Part shown: positions 8,517-19,578 of the stretch, one piece after another
Layout of the letters: each line of letters starts with the position of its first letter
Position numbering within the stretch: position 1 is the first letter of the stretch
NCBI RefSeq assembly: GCF_003987855.1
Contig: NZ_RXIZ01000004.1
Location: 132,220-196,219 of the forward strand
Source of the DNA: Hyphomicrobium sp.
GTDB taxonomy: Bacteria; Pseudomonadota; Alphaproteobacteria; Rhizobiales; Hyphomicrobiaceae
Length of the DNA: 64,000 nt
Direction: 5' to 3'
Position numbers and translations under genes: made by a program
The notes under the pieces: generated by a model
The model's database searches: none
Told to the model about the DNA's origin: nothing
Seen by the model: the letters and a program-made list of their open reading frames with translations, nothing else

Positions 8517-10790
8517 TTATTCGCGGCCGGCGCCGTAGGCGGCGAGCGCCGCCATATTCACGATGTCTGCGTCGGTCGCTCCGAACGTGCAGATTTGCAC
8601 CGGATGCGAAAGCCCCACGACGATCGGACCGATGAGCGTTGCGCCTCCCAATTCCTTGATCATCTTGGTGGAGATCGAGGCAGCGTGGAATGCCGGCATC
8701 ACCAGCACATTCGCCGTGTCCGATAGACGGCAGAATGGATAATGTTCCATCAGCCGCCGGTTGAGCGCGACATCGGCCGCCATATCACCATCGTACTCGA
8801 AGTCGACGAGCCGCTCATCGAGGAGCCGCACCGCCTGACGCACCTGCTCGGAGCGCTCGCTTTTCGGCTGCCCGAACGTCGAATAGGCGAGCAGCGCCAC
8901 GCGCGGCTCAATGCCGAATGCCCGCGCTGCCCGCGCGGCCTCAACTGCGATATTCGCCAGCTGTTCGCCCGTCGGAAGATCGTGAATGCTGGTATCGGCG
9001 ATGAGCACCGCCCGGCCGCGGCTCAAAAGCAAAGAAACACCGATCACGTGGCGACCCGGCTTCTCGTCCAGAACGCGATGCACATCGGAATAGACGCTCG
9101 TCCAATTGCGCGTCACGCCCGAGACCAGTGCGTCGGCATAGCCGTGCGCCACCATCAATGCCCCGAATACATTTCGCTCGTTGGTCACCAGCCGTTCGCA
9201 ATCCCGCTTCAGGTATCCGCGCCGCTGTAGGCGCGAATAAAGGAACTCTGAAAATTCCTCCAGGAACGGCGACTCGCTCGTATCGATCAGCTCGAACTCT
9301 GGACGCAACGGAATGCCGAGTTCGCGGAAATGATCGGCGACGACCTTCTTGCGGCCGATCAAGATCGGCTGACCGAACCCCTGCTGATAGAATGTATTCG
9401 CGGCACGAATGACGGCCGGCTCCTCGCCTTCGGCGAAGACAACGCGCTTCGGATCGTTGCGGACGGCGTCGAAAGTCGACTGCAGCCACCCCGCAACAGG
9501 ATCGAGGCGAGCCGTCAGCCTCGCGACGTAACCTTCCATATCGACGATCGGATTGCGAGCAACGCCGGAGTCCATCGCGGCCTTGGCGACCGCCGATGAA
9601 ACGTGCGGCAAGAGACGCGGGTCGAACGGCGCGGGGATAATGTAGCCGGGGCCGAAGGTCGGGCGTTCGCCAAGAAAGGCCGCCGCCACCTGATCGGGAA
9701 CTTCCGCGCGCGCGAGCGCCGCGATCGCTTCCGCTGCGGCGATCTTCATCGCGTCGTTGATCGTGGTGGCGTGAACGTCGAGCGCTCCGCGGAAAATGAA
9801 GGGAAAGCAAAGAACGTTGTTGATCTGGTTTGGATAGTCCGATCGCCCGGTCGCCATCACCGCATCCGGGCGAACGGCCTTCACGTCTTCCGGCGTGATT
9901 TCCGGATCGGGATTTGCCATCGCGAAGATAAGTGGCCTCGGCCCCATCTGCGCAACCATCTCCCGCGACAGCACGCCGGCGGCGGACAGACCGAGGAAGA
10001 TATCCGCGCCCCCGATGACCTCGGCAAGTGTCCGCGCGTTGGTCTTCTGCGCGAACGGCGCCTTGTAGGGGTCCATCAGCTCCTTGCGGCCTTCATACAC
10101 AACGCCCTTGATGTCGCTGACGTAGATGTTTTCGCGCTTGATCCCGATTTTTACGAGCAGGTTGAGGCACGCGAGCGCCGCCGCACCCGCCCCCGCGCAC
10201 ACGAGCTTGACCTCGCCGATGTCCTTCTCGACGACGCGCAATCCATTGAGGACACCAGCCGCAACAACGATCGCGGTGCCGTGCTGATCATCGTGAAAAA
10301 CGGGGATGTCCAGTAGCCCCTTCAGCGTTTCCTCGATGACGAAGCAATCCGGAGATTTGATATCCTCCAGATTGATCCCGCCAAAGGACGGCCCCAGATA
10401 GCGGACCGAATTGATAAACGCGTCAGGATCAGGCGTATCGACGAGCAGGTCTATTGCGTCGATGTCTGCAAATCGCTTGAAGAGCGCCGCCTTGCCTTCC
10501 ATCACCGGCTTGGCCGCGAGCGCCCCGAGATTGCCGAGCCCAAGGATCGCCGTCCCGTTCGACACCACGGCCACGAAATTGCCCTTGCTCGTATAAACAT
10601 AGGCGTCCCGGGGATTTTCCGCGATCGCCTGAACCGGAATGGCCACACCCGGAGAATAGGCGAGCGCCAGGTCGCGCTGAGTCGTCAAAGGCTTCGTCGG
10701 CGTGATTTCGAGCTTGCCGGGTTTGCCATTGGCATGAAAAGCAAGCGCTTCTTGAGCCGTCACGTGGGCTGCGCGGTGGAGGGATGGCAT
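8517..10790 (-). CDS. maeB: NADP-dependent malic enzyme with phosphotransacetylase-like C-terminal domain
   Basis: The 757-aa protein has an N-terminal malic enzyme domain (about 1-430; LALAYSPGVAIPV, the FHDDQHGTAIV signature and the NAD(P)-binding GAGAAALACLNLL). A C-terminal phosphate acetyl/butyryltransferase-like domain (about 440-757) contains VVFAEGEEPAVIRAA and ATLIGPIVVG. This fusion is the MaeB/TME class, converting malate to pyruvate and CO2. The PTA-like part is normally not catalytic but affects oligomerisation and acetyl-CoA regulation. It is transcribed leftward, convergent with the olsB-like gene and divergent from mutS. Confidence 0.96.
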   Translation of the reverse strand: MPSLHRAAHVTAQEALAFHANGKPGKLEITPTKPLTTQRDLALAYSPGVAIPVQAIAENPRDAYVYTSKGNFVAVVSNGTAILGLGNLGALAAKPVMEGKAALFKRFADIDAIDLLVDTPDPDAFINSVRYLGPSFGGINLEDIKSPDCFVIEETLKGLLDIPVFHDDQHGTAIVVAAGVLNGLRVVEKDIGEVKLVCAGAGAAALACLNLLVKIGIKRENIYVSDIKGVVYEGRKELMDPYKAPFAQKTNARTLAEVIGGADIFLGLSAAGVLSREMVAQMGPRPLIFAMANPDPEITPEDVKAVRPDAVMATGRSDYPNQINNVLCFPFIFRGALDVHATTINDAMKIAAAEAIAALARAEVPDQVAAAFLGERPTFGPGYIIPAPFDPRLLPHVSSAVAKAAMDSGVARNPIVDMEGYVARLTARLDPVAGWLQSTFDAVRNDPKRVVFAEGEEPAVIRAANTFYQQGFGQPILIGRKKVVADHFRELGIPLRPEFELIDTSESPFLEEFSEFLYSRLQRRGYLKRDCERLVTNERNVFGALMVAHGYADALVSGVTRNWTSVYSDVHRVLDEKPGRHVIGVSLLLSRGRAVLIADTSIHDLPTGEQLANIAVEAARAARAFGIEPRVALLAYSTFGQPKSERSEQVRQAVRLLDERLVDFEYDGDMAADVALNRRLMEHYPFCRLSDTANVLVMPAFHAASISTKMIKELGGATLIGPIVVGLSHPVQICTFGATDADIVNMAALAAYGAGRE

Positions 10791-10985
10791 GTTGCTGACC
10801 GTTCAGGATACGTGTGCTCAGGCTGTGATTCCAAACCACACATCAGGGGATAAGGGCCGGCACGATAGGTTGCGAGAGCCGGGACGGCAACCTATGCATA
10901 TCCGGCGCTGGTGAGGGGACGACGAGGCGCTCCAGATCGCATCATCCTTAAGGCCGAACGGGGCAATTTGAAACGCAATCTCTTG

Positions 10986-13820
10986 ATGTCTAGATCCGAC
11001 GAGCTGCGCAAGGGCAGGGTAGCCAAGCCGGAGCCCACCGCTCCGGCCGAAGTGTCGCACGACGGCGACGCTCCCTCAGCGATCGTCGAAGCGACCCCGT
11101 CGATGGCGCAATATCTCGAAATCAAGGCGGCAAATCCGGATAGCCTTCTTTGGTACCGGATGGGCGACTTCTATGAGCTCTTTTTCCAGGATGCGGTAAC
11201 CGCCTCCGAAGCCCTGTCCATCGTCCTCACGAAGCGCGGCAAGCACAAAGGCGAGGACATCCCGATGTGCGGCGTACCCGTGCATCGCGCCGACGAATAC
11301 CTCCAGCGCCTGATTAAGCAAGGCCATCGCGTCGCTGTTTGTGAACAGCTTGAGGACCCGGCTGAAGCGCGAAAGCGCGGTGCCAAAGCAGTCGTGAAAC
11401 GCGACGTCGTTCGCCTTGTCACGCCCGGCACGCTCACCGAAGAAGCATTACTGGACGCCAAAGCCCGCAATTTTCTCACTGCCGTGTTTCTTGCGACCCC
11501 TGCCGAGATTGACCTCTCATCGTCTCAGTCGCGCGTTGCCCTCGCGTCTGTCGACATCTCAACAGGCGAGTTCGAGTTGTCGGAGCTCGCCGGCGCTGAT
11601 CTGTCAGGCGAATTGATCCGCTTATCTTCGAGCGAAGTGCTCGCTGCGGATAATCTTCTCGGCAATGAGACTTTCGTGCGGGCGGTGGAATATTCCGGCG
11701 GCAAGACGACGCCCGTTCCGTCAGCTTACTTCGATCAAACGTCCGGCGCGCGCGATCTGAAGGCGTGCCTTGGCGTCGCCGACCTTTCGGGCTTCGGCAC
11801 GTTCACACGCGGCGAACTTTCAGCCGCCGCCGCAGTGCTGAAGTACATCGACCTCACGCAAATGGGTCGAAAGCCGCTGCTTCGCGCTCCGCGCCGCGCG
11901 GGCGGTGGGTCGCTCTTTATCGATGCGGCCAGCCGCGCGAGCCTGGAACTCGTCAAGTCGACGTCGGGCGACAAGTCATCAACTCTTCTTGCCGCCATTG
12001 ATAGGACGGTGACCGGCGCAGGCGCACGCGAGCTCCAGGCGCGCATTTCGAGCCCGCTTATCGCGCCGGCCGCGATCGAAGCCCGTTTGGACGCCATCGC
12101 TTGCCTTCTCGATAATCGCGGCCTGATGGACGATATGCGCTTCTGCCTGCGGGGAACGCCGGACCTCGCTCGCGCGCTCCCAAGGCTTACCTTCGGGCGT
12201 GGCGGGCCGCGCGATCTGGCCTCTGTGCGCGACGCTGTCGAAGCGGCCGGCGATGCGGCTCGCATGTTGAAGAGCGTCAGCCAGCCCCTACCGCTTCCGC
12301 CCGAGTTGCAATCGGTTTGCGAGCGCCTTGAAAGCGTACCGCAGAGCCTCGCGACAGCCCTCAAGAGCGCGCTCGTTGATGATCCCCCGCTCCTGCGCCG
12401 CGAAGGCGGCTTCATTCGCGAAGGCTTCAATCCCGATCTCGATGCGGCACGCGCAATGCGTAACGACAGCCGCCGCGTGATGGCCGAACTCGAGGCCCGC
12501 TATATCGAGGAAACCGGCGTCAAAACGCTGCGGGTCCGCCACAACAACATCCTGGGTTTCTTCATTGAGGTCACGCAGCTCAACGCCAAGCCCCTGCTCT
12601 CTCCACCGCTGTCGGAACGCTTCCGCCACCGTCAGACGATGGCCAACGCGGTTCGCTTCGCAACGGCCGAACTCCTGGAGACCGAAGGCCAGATCGCCTC
12701 GGCAAACGAACGCGCGCTGAATCTCGAACAAGAGATATTCACCACGCTGACAGAGGAGATTGCCGCCGCCACAGAGGCTTTGACCGCGGCTGCGGCAGCA
12801 CTCGCCGAACTTGACGTCTATACGAGCCTCGCATCGCTTGCCCTCGAGCAAGGCTATGTCCGCCCAATCATCGATGATGCCGCGGTGTTCGAAATCCGGG
12901 GCGGTCGCCACCCTGTCGTCCAGCAGGCGCTTGGGCGGCAAGCTGCCGGACCGTTCATCGAAAATGACTGCGTTCTTGGCCGCGGCCCGTCCTCAGGCAC
13001 AGCTGCACAAGAAGATGGCCTGCCGGATGCCCGCATCTGGCTCGTCACGGGCCCGAACATGGCGGGTAAATCCACGTTTCTTCGGCAGAATGCGCTGATT
13101 GCGGTGATGGCGCAGATGGGATCCTACGTGCCCGCTCGTTCTGCCCATATCGGCGTGGTCGATCGCTTGTTTTCGCGAGTCGGCGCCTCCGACGACTTGG
13201 CACGCGGCCGTTCGACCTTCATGGTCGAGATGGTGGAAACCGCGGCCATCCTCAATCAGGCGACGGAGCGATCGCTGGTCATTCTCGATGAGATCGGCCG
13301 GGGCACCGCTACCTTCGACGGTCTCTCGATCGCCTGGGCGACTGTTGAGTACCTGCATGGAGTAACCAAAGCGCGCGCGTTGTTCGCCACCCATTACCAC
13401 GAACTGACGGCACTCGCCCGCCGGCTCGACGGCATCGCCAACGTCACTATGGAGGTGGCCGAATGGCAGGATAGCATCGTTTTCCTGCACAAAGTTAAGG
13501 CTGGAGCCGCCGACCGCTCCTATGGCATTCAGGTCGCGAAGCTCGCCGGCCTGCCTGAACCGGTCGTCGATCGGGCCCGCCAAGTGCTTGCCCGCCTCGA
13601 AAAGGCCGATCGCCGACCCAAGGCTGGCGACGAAAGTATCGATGATCTGCCGCTGTTCTCCGCAGCGCGGCCGAGAGGCGCATCGGCCACAGAGTCTCCT
13701 TCAGTCGTTGAAAAGCTGCTTCGAGATATGCATCCTGACGATCTCTCGCCGAAGGCAGCGCTCGAGAAGCTTTATGAACTCAAGGCTCTGGCCGAAAATC
13801 TGAAGAAGATGAAGCCTTGA
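10986..13820 (+). CDS. mutS: DNA mismatch repair protein MutS
   Basis: The mismatch-binding domain begins at MAQYLEIKAANPDSLLWY, followed by the Phe-x-Glu region DFYELFF. The ATPase core shows Walker A GPNMAGKST, Walker B LVILDEIGRGT and the FATHYHEL segment, and the C-terminal helix-turn-helix ends the protein. Length of about 944 residues is normal. I placed the start at the ATG at 10986; a GTG at 10911 would add 25 poorly conserved residues and neither has a strong ribosome site. Its TGA overlaps the TTG start of glnD, so the two are translationally coupled. Confidence 0.97.
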   Translation: MSRSDELRKGRVAKPEPTAPAEVSHDGDAPSAIVEATPSMAQYLEIKAANPDSLLWYRMGDFYELFFQDAVTASEALSIVLTKRGKHKGEDIPMCGVPVHRADEYLQRLIKQGHRVAVCEQLEDPAEARKRGAKAVVKRDVVRLVTPGTLTEEALLDAKARNFLTAVFLATPAEIDLSSSQSRVALASVDISTGEFELSELAGADLSGELIRLSSSEVLAADNLLGNETFVRAVEYSGGKTTPVPSAYFDQTSGARDLKACLGVADLSGFGTFTRGELSAAAAVLKYIDLTQMGRKPLLRAPRRAGGGSLFIDAASRASLELVKSTSGDKSSTLLAAIDRTVTGAGARELQARISSPLIAPAAIEARLDAIACLLDNRGLMDDMRFCLRGTPDLARALPRLTFGRGGPRDLASVRDAVEAAGDAARMLKSVSQPLPLPPELQSVCERLESVPQSLATALKSALVDDPPLLRREGGFIREGFNPDLDAARAMRNDSRRVMAELEARYIEETGVKTLRVRHNNILGFFIEVTQLNAKPLLSPPLSERFRHRQTMANAVRFATAELLETEGQIASANERALNLEQEIFTTLTEEIAAATEALTAAAAALAELDVYTSLASLALEQGYVRPIIDDAAVFEIRGGRHPVVQQALGRQAAGPFIENDCVLGRGPSSGTAAQEDGLPDARIWLVTGPNMAGKSTFLRQNALIAVMAQMGSYVPARSAHIGVVDRLFSRVGASDDLARGRSTFMVEMVETAAILNQATERSLVILDEIGRGTATFDGLSIAWATVEYLHGVTKARALFATHYHELTALARRLDGIANVTMEVAEWQDSIVFLHKVKAGAADRSYGIQVAKLAGLPEPVVDRARQVLARLEKADRRPKAGDESIDDLPLFSAARPRGASATESPSVVEKLLRDMHPDDLSPKAALEKLYELKALAENLKKMKP

Positions 13821-16615
13821 ACGACGAAACAGAGAACGTCCTTACACCGCCGCCCTACTTCGATCGCCTCGCAGCCCGCCGCGAGCTGACCGCGCTGTTC
13901 AACGAGAGCAACGCCACGCCCGCTGACGCTCGCCCAAAGGTGCTCGAAAGCCTGAAGTCGTTGGTCAAGACAGCGCGCGCGTCGGCACGCACGGCGCTCG
14001 ACGTTGATGGCAATGGCCGTCGTTGCGCAGCGGGCCTCAGCCTCTTCCAGGACGAACTCATACGCCTGATCTACGATTACACCGTTGCGCACGTCTATCG
14101 AGCGACCAACCCGTCAGACGCAGAGCGCATGGCGATCGTCGCAACCGGCGGCTATGGCCGGGGTCTCTTGGCGCCGGGCTCGGACATCGATCTTCTCTTC
14201 CTGCTCCCCTACAAGCAGACGCCATGGGGAGAGAGCGTCGCCGAATACATGCTCTATCTGCTTTGGGATCTCGGGTTCAAAGTCGGCCACGCCACCCGCA
14301 CCGTCGATCAATGCGTCAAGCTCGGCTACGCCGACATTACGATTCGCACGGCCCTTCTCGATTCTCGCCTCATTCTGGGCGATACCCAGCTGTTCGCCGA
14401 GTTCGAAGATCGCTTTCGGTCTGAAGTCGTCGCCGGCACCGCGCGTCAATTCATCGATGCCAAAATGGCCGAACGAGACGATCGCACGCGACGCGCCGGC
14501 GAAAGCCGCTACAAGGTCGAACCCAATATAAAGGATGGCAAGGGCGGTCTGCGCGACCTGCATACATTGCAGTGGCTGTCGAAATACATCTTCAATCAGG
14601 AAGTGGGTGCGGCGGCGGTCGAGGCCGGCATCTTCACGCCTGAGGAAGTTCAGACCTTCCGGAGGTGTGAGGACTTTCTCTGGCGCGTTCGCTGCTTCCT
14701 GCATTTCATGACGGGTCGCGCCGAGGAAGTGCTGTCGTTCGAAGTCCAGCCGGCGATGGCGAAAAACCTTGGCTATACGTCACGCGAAGGCCTGCGCGCC
14801 GTCGAGCGCTTCATGAAGCATTACTTCCTCATCGCCAAGGACGTCGGCGATCTGACGACGATTCTCTGCGGCGCTCTCGAGATGCAGCAGCTCAAGACGT
14901 CGCCGGGCTACAAGCGTCTGCTCAGTCCATTGAGCTGGAAGACGCGGCGCGAAGTGCGGGAGAAGACGGATTTCCGCATCGATAACGATCGTTTGAACGT
15001 CACCGACGCGCAGGTCTTTGCACGCGACCCCGTGAACCTGATCCGCTTTTTCGCGCAGGCCGCCAACACCGGCGCCTACCTGCATCCGGACGCCATTCGC
15101 TTGCTGCGCAGCTCGCTCCGCCTCATCGACGACAAGCTTCGCCACGACCCGGAAGCCAATGCCATCTTCCTTTCACTACTTACGGCGAAAGGAAACCCGG
15201 AAGCCTCGCTTCGTCACATGAACGACGCAGGCGTGCTCGGCCGCTTTATTCCGGAATTCGGTCGCATCGTCGCGATGATGCAGTTCAACATGTATCATCA
15301 CTACACGGTCGATGAGCATCTCCTGCGTACTCTCGGGAATATCGTTGCCATTGAGCGCGGCGATCTCGCTTCCGAACTGCCGCTGTCGACAGCCATCTTC
15401 TCGTCGATCCAGAATCGACGGGCATTGCTCGTCGCAGCCTTCATTCACGATATCGGCAAGGGACGAAAGGAAAGTCACTCGCTGGTCGGTGCGCGCATCG
15501 CTCGCAAGCTTTGTCCGCGTCTCGGCATGACGCCGGCCGAAACAGAACTCGTCGCGTGGCTGATTGAAGAACATCTGACGATGAGCAATTTCGCCCACTC
15601 GCGCGACATCTCCGATCCCGACACCATTCGCGCCTTCGCCAATATCGTGCAAAGCCCGGAGCGTCTGAAGCTGCTGCTCCTCCTCACCTGCGCGGATATC
15701 CGAGCTGTCGGTCCGGGCGTGTGGAATGGCTGGAAAGGCCAGCTTCTGCGTACGCTCTATCACGAAACCGAACCGCTCGTAGCCGGCGGACACACACAGG
15801 TCGCGCGCGATGAGCGCATCGATAACGCTCAGGCGGCGCTGCGTCAGGCCCTCTCCGACTGGCCCGAAGATCGCATCGACGCCTTCATCGAGCGCCACTA
15901 TCCCAACTACTGGCTTCGCACCGATCTCGCGACGCAACTCGTTCACGCGAACGTCGTGAACGAAGCCATGAATTCGCGCGCGAAGTTCGCAACCAACGTC
16001 AAGACGGATCAATTTACGGCCATCACCGAACTAACGGTCTTCGCGCCGAACCACGCGCGCCTGCTATCGCTCTTTGCAGGAGCTTGCGCGGCTGCCGGCG
16101 CCAACATCGCCGGCGCACACATCACGACCACGCGTGACGGCTATGCACTCGACACGTTCCTGCTCAACCGCGAATTTGCCAACGATGACGACGAGCTTCG
16201 TCGCGCACGGCGCATCACCGACACCATCGAGCGACTGCTGAACGGCAAGGAGCAGATTGCGGCGCTGCTCAAAAAGCGGCGCGTCGGGACGCGCGGTGTC
16301 GAGGCGTTCATCGTTGAGCCCGAGATCGTCATCAATAACGCACTGTCGGATCGCCTCACCGTCCTGGAAGTTTCCGGCCGAGACCGCCCCGGCCTCCTTT
16401 ATGAGTTGACGTCAGCCCTTTCCGATCTGTCGCTCGACATCACCTCCGCACACGTGACGACGTTTGGAGAAAAGGCCGTCGACGTTTTCTACGTCACGGA
16501 TCTCGTCGGCAAACAGATCGTCAACGAGACGCGTCAGGCCACACTGCGTTCGCGCCTGCAATCGATCTTGGACCCCGGGCGGCCTAAGGCGACCCCCGAA
16601 GCGGTCCGCGCATGA
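13817..16615 (+). CDS. glnD: Bifunctional uridylyltransferase/uridylyl-removing enzyme GlnD
   Basis: The 932-aa protein has the nucleotidyltransferase motif GGYGRGLLAPGSDIDLL near residue 115, the PII-UTase region, an HD hydrolase domain with FIHDIGKGRKESH, and two C-terminal ACT domains (AITELTVFAPNHAR and LTVLEVSGRDRPGL). GlnD senses glutamine and uridylylates or deuridylylates PII proteins. The TTG start overlaps the mutS stop (TTGA). Order mutS-glnD-murJ-trpS is conserved in many Hyphomicrobiales. Confidence 0.97.
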   Translation: MNDETENVLTPPPYFDRLAARRELTALFNESNATPADARPKVLESLKSLVKTARASARTALDVDGNGRRCAAGLSLFQDELIRLIYDYTVAHVYRATNPSDAERMAIVATGGYGRGLLAPGSDIDLLFLLPYKQTPWGESVAEYMLYLLWDLGFKVGHATRTVDQCVKLGYADITIRTALLDSRLILGDTQLFAEFEDRFRSEVVAGTARQFIDAKMAERDDRTRRAGESRYKVEPNIKDGKGGLRDLHTLQWLSKYIFNQEVGAAAVEAGIFTPEEVQTFRRCEDFLWRVRCFLHFMTGRAEEVLSFEVQPAMAKNLGYTSREGLRAVERFMKHYFLIAKDVGDLTTILCGALEMQQLKTSPGYKRLLSPLSWKTRREVREKTDFRIDNDRLNVTDAQVFARDPVNLIRFFAQAANTGAYLHPDAIRLLRSSLRLIDDKLRHDPEANAIFLSLLTAKGNPEASLRHMNDAGVLGRFIPEFGRIVAMMQFNMYHHYTVDEHLLRTLGNIVAIERGDLASELPLSTAIFSSIQNRRALLVAAFIHDIGKGRKESHSLVGARIARKLCPRLGMTPAETELVAWLIEEHLTMSNFAHSRDISDPDTIRAFANIVQSPERLKLLLLLTCADIRAVGPGVWNGWKGQLLRTLYHETEPLVAGGHTQVARDERIDNAQAALRQALSDWPEDRIDAFIERHYPNYWLRTDLATQLVHANVVNEAMNSRAKFATNVKTDQFTAITELTVFAPNHARLLSLFAGACAAAGANIAGAHITTTRDGYALDTFLLNREFANDDDELRRARRITDTIERLLNGKEQIAALLKKRRVGTRGVEAFIVEPEIVINNALSDRLTVLEVSGRDRPGLLYELTSALSDLSLDITSAHVTTFGEKAVDVFYVTDLVGKQIVNETRQATLRSRLQSILDPGRPKATPEAVRA

Positions 16616-16642
16616 TGAAATAGGCGTTCCTCACAAATTGGT

Positions 16643-16810
16643 ATGGAAAACGGCGCCAAATCGAGTTCGCCGCGCCGTGACATCGCGGCCACGACCCACA
16701 AGACAGGCAAGAGCGACATCAAATTGCCGGATGTGTGCGGCCTCAACCCGGTCTATGAGGGCAATCTATTTCTGGGTCGAAATGCGAGCCGCAACCCGTC
16801 CATCCAATGA
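16643..16810 (+). CDS. Candidate 55-aa small protein coupled to murJ
   Basis: An ATG at 16643 opens a 55-codon frame whose TGA overlaps the ATG of murJ (ATGA at 16807-16810). It fills the glnD-murJ gap almost exactly. The product is hydrophilic: a basic, Ser/Lys-rich first half, then DVCGLNPVYEGNLFLGRN. I recognise no domain. The ribosome-binding site is weak. Possible readings are a real conserved small protein or a leader whose translation couples to murJ. Confidence 0.4.
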   Translation: MENGAKSSSPRRDIAATTHKTGKSDIKLPDVCGLNPVYEGNLFLGRNASRNPSIQ

Positions 16811-18387
16811 AGCTTTATAAATCATTCGCCACCGTCGGTGGTTTGACGCTGCTGAGCCGCGTGTTCGGCTTCATGCGCGATATCTTGATCGCCGCGACAT
16901 TGGGGTCCGGGTGGGTCGCCGACGCCTTCGTTGTCGCATTTCGCTTTCCCAATCTGTTTCGCCGGCTCTTTGGCGAAGGCGCCTTCAATTCCGCGTTTGT
17001 CCCTATTTTCGCGAAGAAGCTTGAAGGCGATGGCCCCGAAGCGGCGCGTAAGTTCGCCGAAGACGCGATGGCCGGCCTGCTTTTCATCTTGTTGATCGTG
17101 ACCATAGTCGCCGAACTAGCAATGCCGTTCCTGATGTACGGCCTCGCTCCGGGATTCGACGTCGTTCCGCAGAAGTTTGATCTGTCCGTTCTGCTGACGC
17201 GCATAACGATGCCCTACCTGCTCTGCATGTCGATCGTCGCGCTCATGTCGGGCGCGCTGAATTCGGTGGGCCGGTTTGCCGAAAGCGCCTCTGTCTCGAT
17301 CGTCCTCAACGGCGTGATGATGATCGCGACGCTGATCTCGATGTGGATTGGCTACAAGGCCGAGCCAGAAGCGGGCATCATCCAGGCCTGGGCCGTCTTC
17401 GTCGCCGGCTTTCTGCAGCTTTTGCTGCTGATGTGGGGCATGCGTCGCGCTGGAATGCACCTTGGCATTCGCCGGCCGAGATGGACGCCCGATGTTCGTC
17501 ACCTAGTGCGGCTCGGCGTGCCGGGCGTGATTTCCGGCGGCGTGACCCAGCTCAACATCGCCATCGGGACCATCATCGCATCGCTCCAACCTGGAGCTGT
17601 CTCGCACTTGTATTATGCCGATCGTGTTTATGAGCTCCCGCTCGCCATAGTCGGCATTGCTGTAGGCATTGTCTTACTGCCCGACGTCGCCCGCCAACTT
17701 CGCGCCGGCAATACGGCAGCGGTCATGGATAGCCAAAATCGCTCGCTCGAATTTGCACTGCTGCTGACGATCCCCGCGGCGCTGGCGCTTGCCGTGATCC
17801 CGACGGATATCGTGCGTGTTCTATTCGAGCGCGGCGCTTTCGGTCCGGCCGACACGCACGTCACCGCATCTGTCCTTGCGATGTTCGCGCTCGGACTTCC
17901 CGCCTTCGTGATGATCAAGGTGTTTTCCCCGGCCTACTACGCCCGCGAAGACACCAAAACACCGATGCGCTACGCCACGATCAGCCTAACCGCCAACACA
18001 GCAGGCTCGATCGGCCTCTTCTTCCTGCTTCGGCATATGGGAATGATGCCCCAGCTTGGCATCGCAATCGCCACCGCGCTCGGCGGTTGGCTCAACGCCT
18101 ATCTGCTGTGGGCGACCTTGAGCAAGCAAGGCGACTTTGTTGCCGACAGTCGCCTGAAGCGGAACATTCCTCTGATCCTGCTGGCGAGCGCCGCGATGGT
18201 CGCCGCTTTGTTGGCAACAAGCCACGTGCTCTCACCCTATTACGATCACCATAGCGGCTTCTTCATCAAGGCTTCGATCCTGGGTCTCGAGATCGGCGTG
18301 GGCTTGACTGTATTTACCGTACTCATCCTGCTGACCGGCGTCATGAGCTTGGGCCAACTCGGCAGGTTGACCCGCCGACAACGGTAA
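16807..18387 (+). CDS. murJ: Lipid II flippase MurJ (MviN family)
   Basis: The 526-aa polytopic protein starts [22 protein letters not shown], a hallmark of MurJ. It continues with about 14 hydrophobic helices, including the FRLPN-like [20 protein letters not shown] motif and the [16 protein letters not shown] region. MurJ moves lipid-linked peptidoglycan precursor across the inner membrane and belongs to the MOP superfamily. It is coupled to a short upstream frame by an ATGA overlap and followed by trpS after 83 bases. Confidence 0.97.
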   Translation: MKLYKSFATVGGLTLLSRVFGFMRDILIAATLGSGWVADAFVVAFRFPNLFRRLFGEGAFNSAFVPIFAKKLEGDGPEAARKFAEDAMAGLLFILLIVTIVAELAMPFLMYGLAPGFDVVPQKFDLSVLLTRITMPYLLCMSIVALMSGALNSVGRFAESASVSIVLNGVMMIATLISMWIGYKAEPEAGIIQAWAVFVAGFLQLLLLMWGMRRAGMHLGIRRPRWTPDVRHLVRLGVPGVISGGVTQLNIAIGTIIASLQPGAVSHLYYADRVYELPLAIVGIAVGIVLLPDVARQLRAGNTAAVMDSQNRSLEFALLLTIPAALALAVIPTDIVRVLFERGAFGPADTHVTASVLAMFALGLPAFVMIKVFSPAYYAREDTKTPMRYATISLTANTAGSIGLFFLLRHMGMMPQLGIAIATALGGWLNAYLLWATLSKQGDFVADSRLKRNIPLILLASAAMVAALLATSHVLSPYYDHHSGFFIKASILGLEIGVGLTVFTVLILLTGVMSLGQLGRLTRRQR

Positions 18388-18470
18388 CGCCGGGGCTGCG
18401 GCCCTCCGGACTTGCGCCGCGGCCTTTCGCACGCGATAAGGCCGCAAATCTTTCCAACACGGACAGTCCA

Positions 18471-19508
18471 ATGAAAATCACGCCACGCGTTTTTTCCGGC
18501 ATGCAGCCGACCGGCAGCCTGCATCTCGGCAACTATCTTGGCGCGATGGTGAACTGGATCAAGATGCAGGATACGCACGAGTGCATCTACTGCGTCGTCG
18601 ACCTTCACGCGATCACGGTCGCCCAGGACCCTGCCGAACTCCGCACCGCGATCCGCCAGGTCACGGCCGCTTATATCGCCGCTGGCCTTGACCCGAAGAA
18701 GAGCATTCTCTTCAATCAGAGCCAGGTTTCAGCCCACGCCGAACTTGCCTGGATCTTCAACTGTGTCGCACGGCTTGGCTGGTTGAACCGCATGACCCAA
18801 TTCAAGGAAAAAGCCGGCAAGGACCGCGAGCAGGCGTCCGTGGGGCTGTACGCCTATCCGAACTTGATGGCTGCGGACATCCTGGCCTATCGCGCGACGC
18901 ACGTGCCCGTCGGCGAGGACCAGAAACAGCACCTCGAACTCGCGCGCGACATCGCTCAGAAGTTCAACAATGATTTTGCCGCCTCGATCGTCGCCAACGG
19001 CTTTGAAGACGGAATCTTCTTCCCCCAGCCGGAGCCCGTCATCACCGGCTCATCGACGCGCGTCATGAGCCTACGCGACGGCACGAAGAAGATGTCCAAA
19101 TCCGATCCGTCCGATCTTTCCCGCATCAACATGACGGATGATGCCGACACGATCGCCAAGAAAGTGCAGAAAGCCAAGACTGATCCCGAGCCTCTCCCAG
19201 GCGACGAGAAAGGCTTCGAGGGCCGTCCTGAAGCTGAAAACTTGATCGGCATCTACGCCACCATCGTCGATAAGCCCGTCGAGGCGGTTCTTGCCGAGTT
19301 TGGCGGGCAGCAGTTTTCAGCCTTCAAGAAAGTGCTGGCCGACGCGCTCGTCGCCCGCATCGAGCCGATCGCGAACGAGATCAAGCGGCTCTCGTCGGAC
19401 CCCGCCGAGATCGACCGTATCCTCGGTGATGGTTCTGCGCGGGCGCGGGAGATCGCCTCGCCGATCATGGATAAGGTGAAGGACATCGTCGGCTTTATCC
19501 GCAGCTGA
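18471..19508 (+). CDS. trpS: Tryptophanyl-tRNA synthetase
   Basis: The 345-aa class I synthetase shows the HIGH-type signature in [16 protein letters not shown] near the N-terminus and the KMSKS motif in [11 protein letters not shown]. Between them is the tryptophan-pocket segment DLHAITV and the [20 protein letters not shown] stretch typical of TrpRS. Length fits the bacterial family. It charges tRNA-Trp. It probably shares a transcript with murJ. Confidence 0.97.
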   Translation: MKITPRVFSGMQPTGSLHLGNYLGAMVNWIKMQDTHECIYCVVDLHAITVAQDPAELRTAIRQVTAAYIAAGLDPKKSILFNQSQVSAHAELAWIFNCVARLGWLNRMTQFKEKAGKDREQASVGLYAYPNLMAADILAYRATHVPVGEDQKQHLELARDIAQKFNNDFAASIVANGFEDGIFFPQPEPVITGSSTRVMSLRDGTKKMSKSDPSDLSRINMTDDADTIAKKVQKAKTDPEPLPGDEKGFEGRPEAENLIGIYATIVDKPVEAVLAEFGGQQFSAFKKVLADALVARIEPIANEIKRLSSDPAEIDRILGDGSARAREIASPIMDKVKDIVGFIRS

Positions 19509-19578
19509 TCGGGCGCAAACGAAATACGGGTTGCATCCGCCAGCCACCGCTTGCGGCCATTGCGAGCGCGCCCGCGGA

